Notes: generated from the letters alone by a model not told the origin. A DNA stretch of 64,000 nt from Histidinibacterium aquaticum (GCF_008710275.1 NZ_VYQE01000004.1:62001-126000); one strand, 5' to 3'; counted from the first letter of the stretch, positions 1-8,052 are shown. Program-made: numbers and translations.

Positions 1-1049
1 AGGACGAGAACGAGGCCGCCCACCCCGTTGAGCGCCAGGACGCCAAGGGGCAGCAGAAGCGACAGGACCGCGAGGAAAACGAGCGCTGTGGCGTAGCAGG
101 GCCCGGGTCTGCGGAGCACGAACCGCCGAAGGGCCGCATCGCGGTGGCTTCGATACCCGATCAGCCGCTCGAAATCGCGCCGGCCATCGTCCACGAGCCA
201 CCAACCCACATGCCGACGGCGCATCCCCGCATCTTGGACCCCGCACAATCGGATGGCCTCGACGGCGATCTCGAGTTCCGGGCGCCCCGACCCCTCGGCG
301 AGATCCTCGACGGCACCGCGATATCGGTCCCGGGTCTCGAAATCCATTCCGGCATAGAGGCCACAGGGCGCCCCTCGCAGCACCGCCTCTACCCGGCTGG
401 TCTCTTCGACGAAGTCCGGCCAGTCGATCCGCTCCAACGCTGAGAGCGCGACGATCGAGCGAGAGATCGCCTCGGTCGGATCGCGGTTGGGGTGGTGCCG
501 GCGCCCCCTGTCCTCGATCGGATCGAACGGCGGAACGAGGGTGGGGACAATGTGGGAGAACGCCGAGACGATCTGCTCGAGCGTCACCAGCCGCAGCATG
601 GTCGGAAACGCCCAGAGTTCCGCCAGCGAGAAGCCCTCCTCGCCCTGGAAATCCTCTACGAAGGCCTTGGCACTCTCGACATCCACCTGCGCATGCGTGG
701 AGTCGAGGTAGTCGGCAGCTGCCACGAAGACCCGGGGCGCTCCCCGGGCCTCCGGCAGCGCCGACCTGGCGAGCCGCCGATAGAAGGCGGGCGACATGTC
801 CTCGCGCACCTGACGCACCGCGCGACGGACATGGTACTCATTGTCGAGCAGCCATTCCGCCGCCTTCGAGGCTTCCGGCGGAGGCATCCGGCACTGCGCC
901 CGGGCATCGTCCAGCCAGGCGGGGAGCCGGCCCAGGTGTTTCAGCGCGGGAAGCTCATTCGGGGCGCCGGGCGAAACCGTCGCGCGGCGTCCGGCCGGTC
1001 GGTCGCCGCTGCCTTTGGCCTCGGACGACGGATCGGCCGTCTCGGTCAC
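1..1049 (-). CDS. ndvB: Cyclic beta-1,2-glucan synthase, N-terminal part (runs off the left edge)
   Basis: An open frame of about 349 codons on the minus strand has no stop before base 1, so only the N-terminus is visible. The translation carries family landmarks: WLLDNEYHVRRAVRQVRED, then PRVFVAAADYLDSTHAQVD, then a SLAELWAFPTMLRLVTLEQI segment, and MDFETRDRYRGAVEDLAEG. A hydrophobic segment begins near the window edge. Known members are very large inner-membrane GT84 enzymes that build periplasmic cyclic glucans from UDP-glucose for osmoadaptation and host interaction. The likely start is a GTG whose bases overlap the stop of the upstream universal stress gene, so translation is probably coupled. 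A GTG 12 bases further upstream is an alternative. Family confidence is good; the catalytic half lies outside the window. Confidence 0.8.
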   Translation of the reverse strand, partial: MTETADPSSEAKGSGDRPAGRRATVSPGAPNELPALKHLGRLPAWLDDARAQCRMPPPEASKAAEWLLDNEYHVRRAVRQVREDMSPAFYRRLARSALPEARGAPRVFVAAADYLDSTHAQVDVESAKAFVEDFQGEEGFSLAELWAFPTMLRLVTLEQIVSAFSHIVPTLVPPFDPIEDRGRRHHPNRDPTEAISRSIVALSALERIDWPDFVEETSRVEAVLRGAPCGLYAGMDFETRDRYRGAVEDLAEGSGRPELEIAVEAIRLCGVQDAGMRRRHVGWWLVDDGRRDFERLIGYRSHRDAALRRFVLRRPGPCYATALVFLAVLSLLLPLGVLALNGVGGLVLV

Positions 1050-2068
1050 CGGCCTTGCCACGAGGCCGCTGGTGGCCTCGGCACGCTTTCTGCAGGCTGA
1101 TGGTTCCTGGTCTCCGGCTGCCGGATCAGCAGCACCGGGGCCAGGGCGCGCGACAGGAGGTACTCCGCCGTGCTGCCGATCGGAAGATCCGGATCATTCC
1201 CGGACCCGCGAGCCGACAGCACAACGAGCTCGCCGCGCTCCTCGCAGATGGCTTTGACGAGCATGCGGCGAGGTTCCGTTCCGGTCAGCCGCCGGAAACG
1301 GTGGCCACTCCTATGGGCCGGCATCAGGCGCGCCAGTTGCCCGATCCGGTCCTCGGCCGAATGCTCGGCGTTCTCCGACTGCTTGGGCGAGAACGACCCC
1401 CGGGTCGGGAAGGCACTTTCGTCACGGGGGGCATCGGTCTCAGGCAGGGCGTGAAGAACGAGGAGCTCGGCTGAACGGCCCCGCGCGATGGCGCTGGCGT
1501 ATCGCAGCGCGACTTCGGACGAGGGTGAACCGTCCATCGGCACGATGATGCGCCGGGGCCGGCTCGGCTCGCCCGCGAGCTCGTCGGGGACGACGAGGAC
1601 CGACCCGCCGAAGGCCTCGACCAGCAGACGGGCGGTGCCACCTAGGCCCCAGCGGTGAGGCGTGCCGTGAATGCCCGCGCCGATCACGAGCAGGTCCGCA
1701 CCGACCCGGCGTGCCTCCTCCTCGACGCGCTCCAGGGCGGATCCGCAGGTGACGATGGGCTGCACCTCCGACATGCCCTCGGCCTCGTCGGAAAGCCGGA
1801 GAAGGTCCGCCACCTCCTCGCGCCGCCGCAGCTCCCAGTCCACAGGGTCGGCGATCTCGGCCCTCGGGTCGTGTGACGGGATCACCCGCAGGGCGGACAA
1901 ACGTGCTTCGGAAAGCTCCGCCAGTATCTTGGCCTCGCGCAGCACGGTGGCGGCGAGCGGCGAGCGGTCGAGGCAGGCCAGAACATGCCCGAACAGCTGG
2001 TTCGGTCGTGCCGCAGGGGTCTGAATCATGGTGGCGGCGGGCTCGGTCTCTGAAGCAGGTCCCGGCAA
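1046..2068 (-). CDS. Universal stress protein with two UspA domains
   Basis: This 340-residue protein has two Usp domains. The first (about residues 15-160) ends in a nucleotide-loop-like IGAGIHGTPHRWGLGGTA segment. The second (about 170-325) starts with RRIIVPMDGSPSSEVALRY and ends in SARGSGNDPDLPIGSTAEYL. Tandem Usp proteins are cytoplasmic and usually bind ATP or AMP during stress and oxygen limitation. The start is read as TTG because GAGGGGAG lies seven bases upstream; an internal ATG 13 codons in is possible. A degenerate FNR-type box sits about 81 bp upstream. The gene overlaps the start of the beta-glucan synthase, suggesting one transcript. The client or pathway of this Usp cannot be read from sequence. 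Confidence 0.88.
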   Translation of the reverse strand: MPGPASETEPAATMIQTPAARPNQLFGHVLACLDRSPLAATVLREAKILAELSEARLSALRVIPSHDPRAEIADPVDWELRRREEVADLLRLSDEAEGMSEVQPIVTCGSALERVEEEARRVGADLLVIGAGIHGTPHRWGLGGTARLLVEAFGGSVLVVPDELAGEPSRPRRIIVPMDGSPSSEVALRYASAIARGRSAELLVLHALPETDAPRDESAFPTRGSFSPKQSENAEHSAEDRIGQLARLMPAHRSGHRFRRLTGTEPRRMLVKAICEERGELVVLSARGSGNDPDLPIGSTAEYLLSRALAPVLLIRQPETRNHQPAESVPRPPAASWQGR

Positions 2069-2142
2069 GGCGATCTCCCCTCGTTGCGGTTGCGTCGGCC
2101 TCCGGCCTGGGCGTCACCCTAGCGACCCTGGCCGGCACCTCA

Positions 2143-2156
2143 TTGACGGTGCGCAA
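2143..2156 (-). promoter_or_regulatory. FNR-type box 1 (TTGACGGTGCGCAA)
   Basis: One half site is perfect (TTGAC); the other (CGCAA) is degenerate, although the flanking CA and TG of the extended palindrome are kept. Its centre is about 81 bp upstream of the TTG start of the leftward universal stress gene, which is its likely target. It shares the gap with box 2. Confidence 0.6.
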
Positions 2157-2226
2157 TGCGTCGCGCCGGATGCCCTATCGCCGCCGCGCCGATCCAGCCG
2201 CCCAGCGGACGCACGGCAGAGGGGCG

Positions 2227-2240
2227 TTGACCGCCGTCAA
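2227..2240 (+). promoter_or_regulatory. FNR-type box 2 (TTGACCGCCGTCAA)
   Basis: A perfect TTGAC-N4-GTCAA palindrome centred 67 bp upstream of the GTG start of groEL2. A class II activator site at -41.5 would put the transcript start near 2275, leaving a short leader with the GAGGAG ribosome site. Confidence 0.8.
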
Positions 2241-2300
2241 CGACAGCGCAGTCCCGCGCCGGAAGGATGAGGCGGTCATGTCACCGAGGAGATCACGGCG

Positions 2301-3923
2301 GTGGATTACAAGAAGCTCCTGTTCCGGTCCGACGCTCGCGAGGCCCTGCTCAGGGGCACCCGGGCCCTCGCCGATGCTCTCCGGATCACTCTTGGCCCCA
2401 GGTCGAAATCGGTGCTGATCCAGAAGAGCTTCGGAGCTCCCCTCGTCTGCGACGACGGTGTGACGATCGCCAAGGAGTTCAGGCTGCAGGACCGGGAAGA
2501 AGACATGGGCGCCCAGCTGCTGCGGCAGGCGGCGGAGCGCACCGGCGAGGCGGTCGGCGACGGAACAACGACCTCGACCATCCTTGCCAACGCGCTGTTC
2601 TCAGACGGGGTGCGCAACGTGGCGGCCGGTGCTTCCGGCATCGACCTGAAGCGCGGTTTCGAGGACGGCCTCGCCGCCGCCGTCGCCGCCCTGCGGGAGA
2701 TCTCCCGTCCAATCGATTCCCGGACCGACAAGCGCCAGGTCGCCTCGATCTCGGCACACGGCGACGAGTCCATAGGCGAACTGGTCGCGGAAGCGATGGA
2801 GGATGTCGGAGACGAGGGCAGCATCGTCATCGAGGACTCCCGGACGACGGAAACCGTCCTGGAGATCGTCGAGGGCATGCAGTTCGACCGCGGATACATC
2901 TCCCCCTATTTCGTGACGGATTCCGAAACGCTGACCGCGCGGCTCGAGTCTCCCCTCGTCCTGCTGCACGAGAAGAAGCTCACGAGCCTCAAGTCTCTCG
3001 TCCCGCTTCTGGAAGCGATCATGCAGGCGGACCAGTCCCTGCTGATCGTCGCCGAGGACCTCTCCGACGAGGTGATCGCCACCCTCGTGGTCAACAGGCT
3101 GCGCGGCACGCTCAGGGTGGTCGCGGTCAAGGCGCCGGGCTTCGGCGACCGGCGACGCGCCATGCTCGAGGACATCGCGACGCTGACAGGATGCCATCTC
3201 GTTTCCTCGGATCTCGGCGTGGACCTGGAAAAACTGACCATCGGCGACCTCGGAGCCGCGACCTCGGTTCGCGTCGACCGCGAGTCCACCGTGATCGTCG
3301 GCGGTGCCGGTGAGCCCGAGGCGATCAAAGGCCGCATCGCGCAGATCCGTCACCAGATCGAGGAGTCGAGCTCCGACTACGACCGGGAGAAGCTCCGCGA
3401 GCGCGCCGCGAAGCTTTCGGGCGGGGTCGCCGTCATCCGCGTGGGTGCTGCGACGGAGGCCGAGCTGAGAGCCCGGAAGGACGCGCTCGACGACGCGATC
3501 CATGCCACCAAGGCCGCGGTGGAGGAGGGTGTCGTCCCCGGCGGTGGTCTCGCCCTTGTCCGGGCGGCAGCGGCCGTGGAAGCCGCCGCGAAGGACAAGG
3601 ACGGAGACCGGCGAACCGGGATCCTCTGCCTGGCACGCGCCCTCGGAGAGCCGGCCCGGCAGATCGCCGAGAACTCCGCGATGGACGGCGGCGTCGTGCT
3701 CTCGGAGATGAAGAAGGGAACCGGGGCCTGGGGCTTCGACGCGGCGCAAGCCAGGTACGTCGATCTCATGGAGGCCGGAATCATGGACCCGACGAAAGTC
3801 GTCCGCATCGCGCTCGAGAACGCGGTGTCGGTCGCCGGGACGCTTCTCCTGACCGAGGCCACCATGGCCATCGTCCACGAAGACGACGACCATGCTGCCA
3901 GAGAAGCCGATGCCTTTGCGTGA
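2301..3923 (+). CDS. groEL2: Divergent 60-kDa chaperonin (GroEL paralogue)
   Basis: This 540-residue protein is of GroEL length and keeps the ATP site: ITLGPRSKSV, DDGVTIAKE, GDGTTTSTILA and the C-terminal VVPGGGLALVRA. It is clearly divergent from housekeeping GroEL, for example DYKKLLFRSDAREALLRG at the start. It lacks the GGM-rich tail, ending instead in acidic HEDDDHAAREADAFA. No groES lies beside it, so it must use a distant co-chaperonin or work without one. The start is GTG, supported by GAGGAG eight bases upstream. A perfect FNR-type box precedes it, and the kinase fusion gene follows by 61 bp, probably in one operon. A stress-specific folding role under low oxygen is inferred from this context. 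Confidence 0.92.
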   Translation: MDYKKLLFRSDAREALLRGTRALADALRITLGPRSKSVLIQKSFGAPLVCDDGVTIAKEFRLQDREEDMGAQLLRQAAERTGEAVGDGTTTSTILANALFSDGVRNVAAGASGIDLKRGFEDGLAAAVAALREISRPIDSRTDKRQVASISAHGDESIGELVAEAMEDVGDEGSIVIEDSRTTETVLEIVEGMQFDRGYISPYFVTDSETLTARLESPLVLLHEKKLTSLKSLVPLLEAIMQADQSLLIVAEDLSDEVIATLVVNRLRGTLRVVAVKAPGFGDRRRAMLEDIATLTGCHLVSSDLGVDLEKLTIGDLGAATSVRVDRESTVIVGGAGEPEAIKGRIAQIRHQIEESSSDYDREKLRERAAKLSGGVAVIRVGAATEAELRARKDALDDAIHATKAAVEEGVVPGGGLALVRAAAAVEAAAKDKDGDRRTGILCLARALGEPARQIAENSAMDGGVVLSEMKKGTGAWGFDAAQARYVDLMEAGIMDPTKVVRIALENAVSVAGTLLLTEATMAIVHEDDDHAAREADAFA

Positions 3924-3984
3924 CGCTGGGCCGAACAGCGCCGACCCTGTGACAGTCTCGAACAGGCCACACCGGGAGGGGACG

Positions 3985-5526
3985 ATGAGCCAGGCCGATA
4001 CCATCGCCTTCCTCCGGTCGGGCCGGGCCTTCGAAGACGATGGCCCGGTCGAGATCATCGAGACGCACGGCGCATACGTCTTCCTCTCCGGCGACACCGC
4101 GCTGAAGCTGAAGCGGGCCGTGACATACGACTACATGGACCTGAGCACGGTCGAGCTCCGCCGAAAGATGCTCGAGCGCGAGCTCGAACTGAACAGCCCG
4201 GCGGCTCCCGGGATCTACCGTGACGTGTTGCCCGTCATCAGGGCGCCGGACGGGCTGAGCCTCGGCGGCGAAGGCGAGATTGCCGACTGGGTTCTCCGGA
4301 TGTGGCGGTTCCCGGCCGAAAACGAGATGGACGGGATCGCGCGGCGCGGGGAGCTGGACGATACGCTCGCAAGCGCGACGGGCGAAGCGATCGCCGCCTA
4401 CCATCGCAACGCCCCCCTCCGAGATACGTCCGGGCATCGCTTGGTCAGTGACATCCTCTCCGAGCTGATCCGCGTCTTTGCAGAGTTCCAAGGGACGCCG
4501 GGCACCGAGCGCGTCGCCGACTGGATCGAGGCTGCCGGGCGACAACTCGACGCCGTCGGCTCTCTCCTCGACGCCCGTGGTCGCGACGGCCATGTGCGCC
4601 GTGTCCACGGCGACCTGCATCTGCGGAACCTCGTCGTACTCGACGGACGGCCACTCCTCTACGACGCCCTCGAATTCGATGAGACGCTGGGCACCTGCGA
4701 CGTCCTCTATGACGTGGCCTTCCTCGTCATGGACCTCTGCCATCGCGGTCTTCCCCGTCAGGCCTGCCGGGTCCTCGACGCCTGGCTGCGCGAGGCGCGG
4801 GGGAGCGAGGATTCCGGTCTCCGGGCTCTCCCTCTCTTCCTCTCGGTCAGGGCCGCGATCCGCGCGATGGTATCGCTGCAGACCGACGCCGCCCGCGCTG
4901 GTCCCGGGCGGTCTTCCAGCGAAGTCGCCTCGTACCTGGACCTGGCGCTCTCCGCGCTGAGACCTCCGCCGCCGCAACTGATCGCGGTCGGCGGATACTC
5001 CGGGAGCGGCAAGAGCGTCCTCGCACGGGCTATCGCCCCGGAGTTCCGCCCCCTGCCCGGCGCTGTCCTCCTGAGCTCGGACCTCGAGCGCAAGGCCGGC
5101 CTTCCTCACCAGGCCCGACTGGACCAGAAAGAATACGACGCCGCGCCAAGAACCGCCGTCTACCACCGGATGTTCGACCGCGCCGCGGTGCTCCTGGCGG
5201 CGGGTCACTCCGTCATCCTCGACGCGACATTTCTGGATCCCGAGCTCAGATGCCAGGCGAGGGCGATCGCACACCGCCTGCATCTGCCGTTCCGCACCTT
5301 CTGGCTCGATGCACCGCCTCAGATTCTCAAGCGTCGCCTGGAGTCCCGGGTCGGCGACGCATCGGATGCGAACGTCGCGGTGCTGGAACGGCAGCTGGCG
5401 GCGGGGCACGGAACCCTGAGCTGGACGAGGCTCGATGCCTCAGGGAATCGCGAAAGCGTTCTGGCCGCAGCCCAGCGCGGCCTCTCCCGCAGACCGAGAG
5501 ACCTAGAAACGGACTGCCGGACCTAG
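3985..5526 (+). CDS. Aminoglycoside phosphotransferase-like / AAA-type kinase fusion protein
   Basis: The 513-residue protein has two parts. Residues about 1-310 resemble aminoglycoside phosphotransferase/APH kinases, with the catalytic VHGDLHLRNLVV loop and a following LYDALEFDE metal-binding Asp. Residues about 330-500 form a P-loop kinase with GGYSGSGKSVLARAI (Walker A) and VILDATFLDPELR. This fused family is common in proteobacterial stress clusters, and its substrate is unknown. The start at ATG 3985 is chosen because GGGAGGGG precedes it; the longer frame from 3892 overlaps groEL2. It likely shares the groEL2 transcript and so the same FNR-type control. It is probably a small-molecule kinase rather than a drug-resistance enzyme. 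Confidence 0.85.
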   Translation: MSQADTIAFLRSGRAFEDDGPVEIIETHGAYVFLSGDTALKLKRAVTYDYMDLSTVELRRKMLERELELNSPAAPGIYRDVLPVIRAPDGLSLGGEGEIADWVLRMWRFPAENEMDGIARRGELDDTLASATGEAIAAYHRNAPLRDTSGHRLVSDILSELIRVFAEFQGTPGTERVADWIEAAGRQLDAVGSLLDARGRDGHVRRVHGDLHLRNLVVLDGRPLLYDALEFDETLGTCDVLYDVAFLVMDLCHRGLPRQACRVLDAWLREARGSEDSGLRALPLFLSVRAAIRAMVSLQTDAARAGPGRSSSEVASYLDLALSALRPPPPQLIAVGGYSGSGKSVLARAIAPEFRPLPGAVLLSSDLERKAGLPHQARLDQKEYDAAPRTAVYHRMFDRAAVLLAAGHSVILDATFLDPELRCQARAIAHRLHLPFRTFWLDAPPQILKRRLESRVGDASDANVAVLERQLAAGHGTLSWTRLDASGNRESVLAAAQRGLSRRPRDLETDCRT

Positions 5527-5530
5527 CGGG

Positions 5531-5544
5531 TTGTCTGCCGTCAA
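5531..5544 (+). promoter_or_regulatory. FNR-type box 3 (TTGTCTGCCGTCAA)
   Basis: The right half site is perfect and the left has one change (TTGTC). It begins five bases after the kinase stop and its centre is 63 bp upstream of the next universal stress gene, giving that gene its own promoter. Confidence 0.72.
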
Positions 5545-5600
5545 TGCGGAGCTCCGGTTCGCGACTAGCGTCTCGTGGGGTCCGCGAGTGGGAAGTCCCG

Positions 5601-6419
5601 ATGCCGATCAAGTCCATCCTGACCTTCTACGACGGGTCGGCCGCGTCCGAGACCCAGCTCGGCGCGGCGATCACGCTCGCCAAGCGGTTCGACGCCCATA
5701 TCGACGTCGCAGTGATTGCCTATGTCCAGTCCGACTTGGCCCTCGGCTCGGGCGGGGGCCCGATGGGGCGGACACCGGTCCGCCAGGCCGAGGACGAGGC
5801 CAAGACGCTCTCCGCCCCGATCCGGGAGCGGCTGGCGGCGGAAAAGCTCCTTGGCAGGACCCTTCCGTTGGTGACGAGACCGGAAGACCTCGGCCGGACC
5901 TTCGGCGATCGCGCGAGGTACACGGACCTTGTCGTCCTCGCGAAGCCGATCGGCAACGACTACTACAACAGCACCCCTCAGTCCCTGGAGGGCGCCCTCT
6001 TCCGCGGAGATGGCGCGGTCCTGGTCTGCCCCGAGGGGCCCGTACCGGAGCCCCACCGTGTCCTGATCGCCTGGGACGGCAGCCCGCCTGCCCTGCACGC
6101 CGTGCGACGGGCCCTCACCTTCCTGACGGGCGCGCGGATGGCAGAGATCGTCATGGTGAACCCGGCCGACGACGTCGCCAGCTCGGCAGACGACCTGTCC
6201 GTTCTCCTTACCCATCACGGCATGTCCGCCCGGGTTTCCCGCATCGCCGCAGGTTCCGGCAGCGACGCCCGAATACTGGCCCAGGCCCAGAGCGACACTG
6301 GGGCCGACTGGATCATCGCCGGCGCTTACGGCCACTCGAGGTTCCGTGAGCTTCTGCTTGGGGGCGTCACCAGGGAGTTGCCGACACTCACCAAGGTGCC
6401 TCTCTTCATGGTGCACTGA
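5601..6419 (+). CDS. Universal stress protein, two-domain
   Basis: The 272-residue protein starts MPIKSILTFYDGSAASE. The first Usp-like half has a changed nucleotide loop. The second half starts HRVLIAWDGSPPALHAVRRAL and ends in the well-kept GAYGHSRFRELLLGG motif typical of ATP-binding UspA domains. The ATG at 5601 is chosen over a longer upstream frame because FNR-type box 3 and the end of the kinase gene occupy the upstream part. GGGAAG precedes the start weakly. It faces a hypothetical gene on the other strand with a 33-bp gap. Binding of ATP and a role in low-oxygen survival are inferred from family and promoter context. Confidence 0.88.
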   Translation: MPIKSILTFYDGSAASETQLGAAITLAKRFDAHIDVAVIAYVQSDLALGSGGGPMGRTPVRQAEDEAKTLSAPIRERLAAEKLLGRTLPLVTRPEDLGRTFGDRARYTDLVVLAKPIGNDYYNSTPQSLEGALFRGDGAVLVCPEGPVPEPHRVLIAWDGSPPALHAVRRALTFLTGARMAEIVMVNPADDVASSADDLSVLLTHHGMSARVSRIAAGSGSDARILAQAQSDTGADWIIAGAYGHSRFRELLLGGVTRELPTLTKVPLFMVH

Positions 6420-6452
6420 CATCGCGGTGGGGACGTCCGAGACGGCGAATGG

Positions 6453-6809
6453 TCAATCGCCGCGCATTTCGGCTCGGTTCTGCGAATGGGGTCCCTCGAC
6501 GCCCCGGATCCGATCGAGCAGTGCCTTGCCCGGCAGGGACCGAAGCCCTCTCCCCGCTCGTGATTTTCGGCGCACCGACACGACCCGCTCGGTCTCGACA
6601 CGGAAATAGCGCGAAATCTCTTCATCGCTCAGGCCGAGGTCGCTCAGCACCCCGACGCTCCTTTCCGGACACGGACCCAGAGGATCGTGCGCCTCCAGTC
6701 CGCCCGCCTTACCGGGGCATCTCCCGCCGGCGACGTAGGTCCATGGTGTGCTCTCCGGCGCCAGGACATGCTCCTGCCGCGCTCCGTGGTCGATCCGCCT
6801 GTCTCTCAT
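6453..6809 (-). CDS. Hypothetical protein with a possible helix-turn-helix
   Basis: The 118-residue reading frame matches no family I recognise. The middle carries LSDLGLSDEEISRYFRVET, a helix-turn-helix-like stretch, followed by a basic region. Cysteines occur in GGRCPG and GPCPE. Support for it being real is mostly positional: a perfect FNR-type box is centred 64 bp upstream of its ATG, the same distance seen for better supported genes here, and no competing gene covers the region. The ribosome site is weak (AGGGA, 11 bases away). Treat it as a probable small regulatory protein of unknown target. Confidence 0.5.
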   Translation of the reverse strand: MRDRRIDHGARQEHVLAPESTPWTYVAGGRCPGKAGGLEAHDPLGPCPERSVGVLSDLGLSDEEISRYFRVETERVVSVRRKSRAGRGLRSLPGKALLDRIRGVEGPHSQNRAEMRGD

Positions 6810-6866
6810 GTCAGCTGCGTCCCTATCGCGTCGACAGACACTTCGCCGTTTCCGCGGCGCGCCTCA

Positions 6867-6880
6867 TTGACCACCGTCAA
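6867..6880 (-). promoter_or_regulatory. FNR-type box 4 (TTGACCACCGTCAA)
   Basis: A perfect palindrome, 64 bp upstream of the leftward hypothetical gene. Box 5, 46 bp away centre to centre, serves the divergent EF-hand gene. Confidence 0.78.
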
Positions 6881-6912
6881 GATGAGCAGCGATCGGCCCA
6901 TCGTCCGACCCA

Positions 6913-6926
6913 TTGACGGCAGTCAA
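6913..6926 (+). promoter_or_regulatory. FNR-type box 5 (TTGACGGCAGTCAA)
   Basis: A perfect palindrome with extended CA...TG flanks, centred 86 bp upstream of the EF-hand protein start. Confidence 0.78.
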
Positions 6927-7005
6927 TGCCGCGCCGCCGCGGGGGGTCCAAACGGCACGCGCCGACGCACCATCCCGATGCGTCGCGCATAGCTGGAGAA
7001 CTCAC

Positions 7006-7245
7006 ATGAGACAGTTCACTCTTGCATTTGGCGGCCTGATGCTGACCGCGATGGCCGTCTTCGCCCAGATGGCGGACGTCGATACCGACGGTGACGGATA
7101 CGCGAGTTTCGACGAGCTCGTGGCCGTCTATGCCGACGTGACCGAAGAGCAATTCGCCGAGCTCGATACCGATGGCGACGGCACCCTCAGCGAGGAAGAG
7201 ATGACCGCCGCGATGGACTCCGGCGCGCTCTCGATGTCCGAGTAA
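7006..7245 (+). CDS. Small exported EF-hand calcium-binding protein
   Basis: A 79-residue protein with an N-terminal signal-like segment (FGGLMLTAMAVFAQ) and two EF-hand loops, DVDTDGDGYASFDE and ELDTDGDGTLSEEE. Both loops have the D-x-D-x-D-G spacing expected to bind calcium. It is a calmodulin-like pair with little else, probably periplasmic or membrane tethered. The ATG at 7006 is chosen because GGAGA precedes it and the signal peptide begins there. The single-gene transcript is bounded by FNR-type box 5 and a GC-rich hairpin after the stop. A link between calcium and oxygen limitation is suggested only by the promoter. Confidence 0.82.
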   Translation: MRQFTLAFGGLMLTAMAVFAQMADVDTDGDGYASFDELVAVYADVTEEQFAELDTDGDGTLSEEEMTAAMDSGALSMSE

Positions 7246-7254
7246 CCCGGACCG

Positions 7255-7292
7255 GTCCGGCCCTGTCGCGCCTCGCGCGGGACGGGGCCGGA
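7255..7292 (+). terminator. Imperfect GC-rich hairpin after the EF-hand gene
   Basis: TCCGGCCC and GGGGCCGGA pair around an inner GCGC stem with small mismatches, just after the stop codon. There is no T-run, so it may be only a weak terminator. Confidence 0.4.
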
Positions 7293-7330
7293 TCGGCGGC
7301 GAGGTGGGCCCTCCGCCCGGGCAGTGTCAA

Positions 7331-7344
7331 TTGACGGTGGTCAA
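7331..7344 (+). promoter_or_regulatory. FNR-type box 6 (TTGACGGTGGTCAA)
   Basis: Both half sites are perfect. The preceding bases give GTCAATTGAC, a partial overlapping repeat of the half sites. Its centre is 84 bp upstream of the SPW protein gene. Confidence 0.78.
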
Positions 7345-7421
7345 TGCCGTCCGGCCCGATCCCCACAACATGAGGCCATTGGCAGCAATGGACTGCTCAT
7401 GGAAATCTGGAGGTACCGAAC

Positions 7422-7772
7422 ATGGAAAGGATGCATTGGCAGGATGCCGTAACGCTTCTGGCCGGGATCGTGCTGATCGCGGCGCTCTTCGTGATGAACG
7501 TCACGATGCCCGAGGGCGCGAGTTCGACGATCGTGACCTGGAATTTCGTCCTTATCGGGTTCGCGACGGTCGCGACCGCGGTCGGCGCGCTCTACGCGTT
7601 TCAGGCATGGGAGGAATGGGTGGCGGCGATCCTCGGTGTCTGGATGATCGTGTCGCCCTGGGCGCTCGGCTTCGCATCAGCACCCTCGCTCATGTGGCTC
7701 GCGGTGATCTGCGGGGCGGTGATCGTCGCGATGGCGGTCTTCGTCCTCCTGCAGTCCGACGAAGCCGTGTGA
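7422..7772 (+). CDS. SPW-repeat membrane protein
   Basis: The 116-residue protein has four hydrophobic segments in two similar halves. It opens with MHWQDAVTLLAGI, and a later SPWALGF gives the SPW repeat family its name. These are small inner-membrane proteins of unknown function, often found in stress gene clusters. The ATG is preceded by CTGGAGG at good distance. Transcription probably starts from FNR-type box 6, and a perfect 14-bp hairpin follows the stop, making it monocistronic. Confidence 0.82.
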   Translation: MERMHWQDAVTLLAGIVLIAALFVMNVTMPEGASSTIVTWNFVLIGFATVATAVGALYAFQAWEEWVAAILGVWMIVSPWALGFASAPSLMWLAVICGAVIVAMAVFVLLQSDEAV

Positions 7773-7777
7773 CACCC

Positions 7778-7814
7778 GGGACCGGCGGGCCGGAAACTTC
7801 GGCCCGCCGGTCCC
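7778..7814 (+). terminator. Perfect 14-bp stem hairpin after the SPW gene
   Basis: GGGACCGGCGGGCC pairs exactly with GGCCCGCCGGTCCC around a 9-base loop, five bases after the stop codon. It lacks a T-run, so it may end or protect the transcript. Confidence 0.6.
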
Positions 7815-8038
7815 GTATTCCGAATTTGCTGGACAGGGCAAAGGCTGTCGGGGCGTGCTTCTGCGACGCGGGTGTCCCCGTGCGTGCGAAGGTGCCACCG
7901 ACAGCCCCGACCGACAGGTGTCGTCGCCGTTCCGGCTGCGGATCTGCGATGCGTCTCTCGACGCTGCCCTGCGACACTCAACCGGGTCGGCTCTTCCTGC
8001 CGATGACCCAAGACTGACCGATTCCCGACAGGACCTCA
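7815..8038. other. Gap with no supported gene
   Basis: Between the SPW hairpin and FNR-type box 7, short overlapping frames occur on both strands. None has a ribosome site or a recognisable product. Composition matches the surroundings. Confidence 0.5.
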
Positions 8039-8052
8039 TTGACGCCAATCAA
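8039..8052. promoter_or_regulatory. FNR-type box 7 (TTGACGCCAATCAA), target unclear
   Basis: The left half is TTGAC and the right is ATCAA, closest to the classical FNR half site. It lies 25 bp beyond the stop of the leftward DUF2267 gene and has no convincing gene start at the usual distance on either side. Confidence 0.6.
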
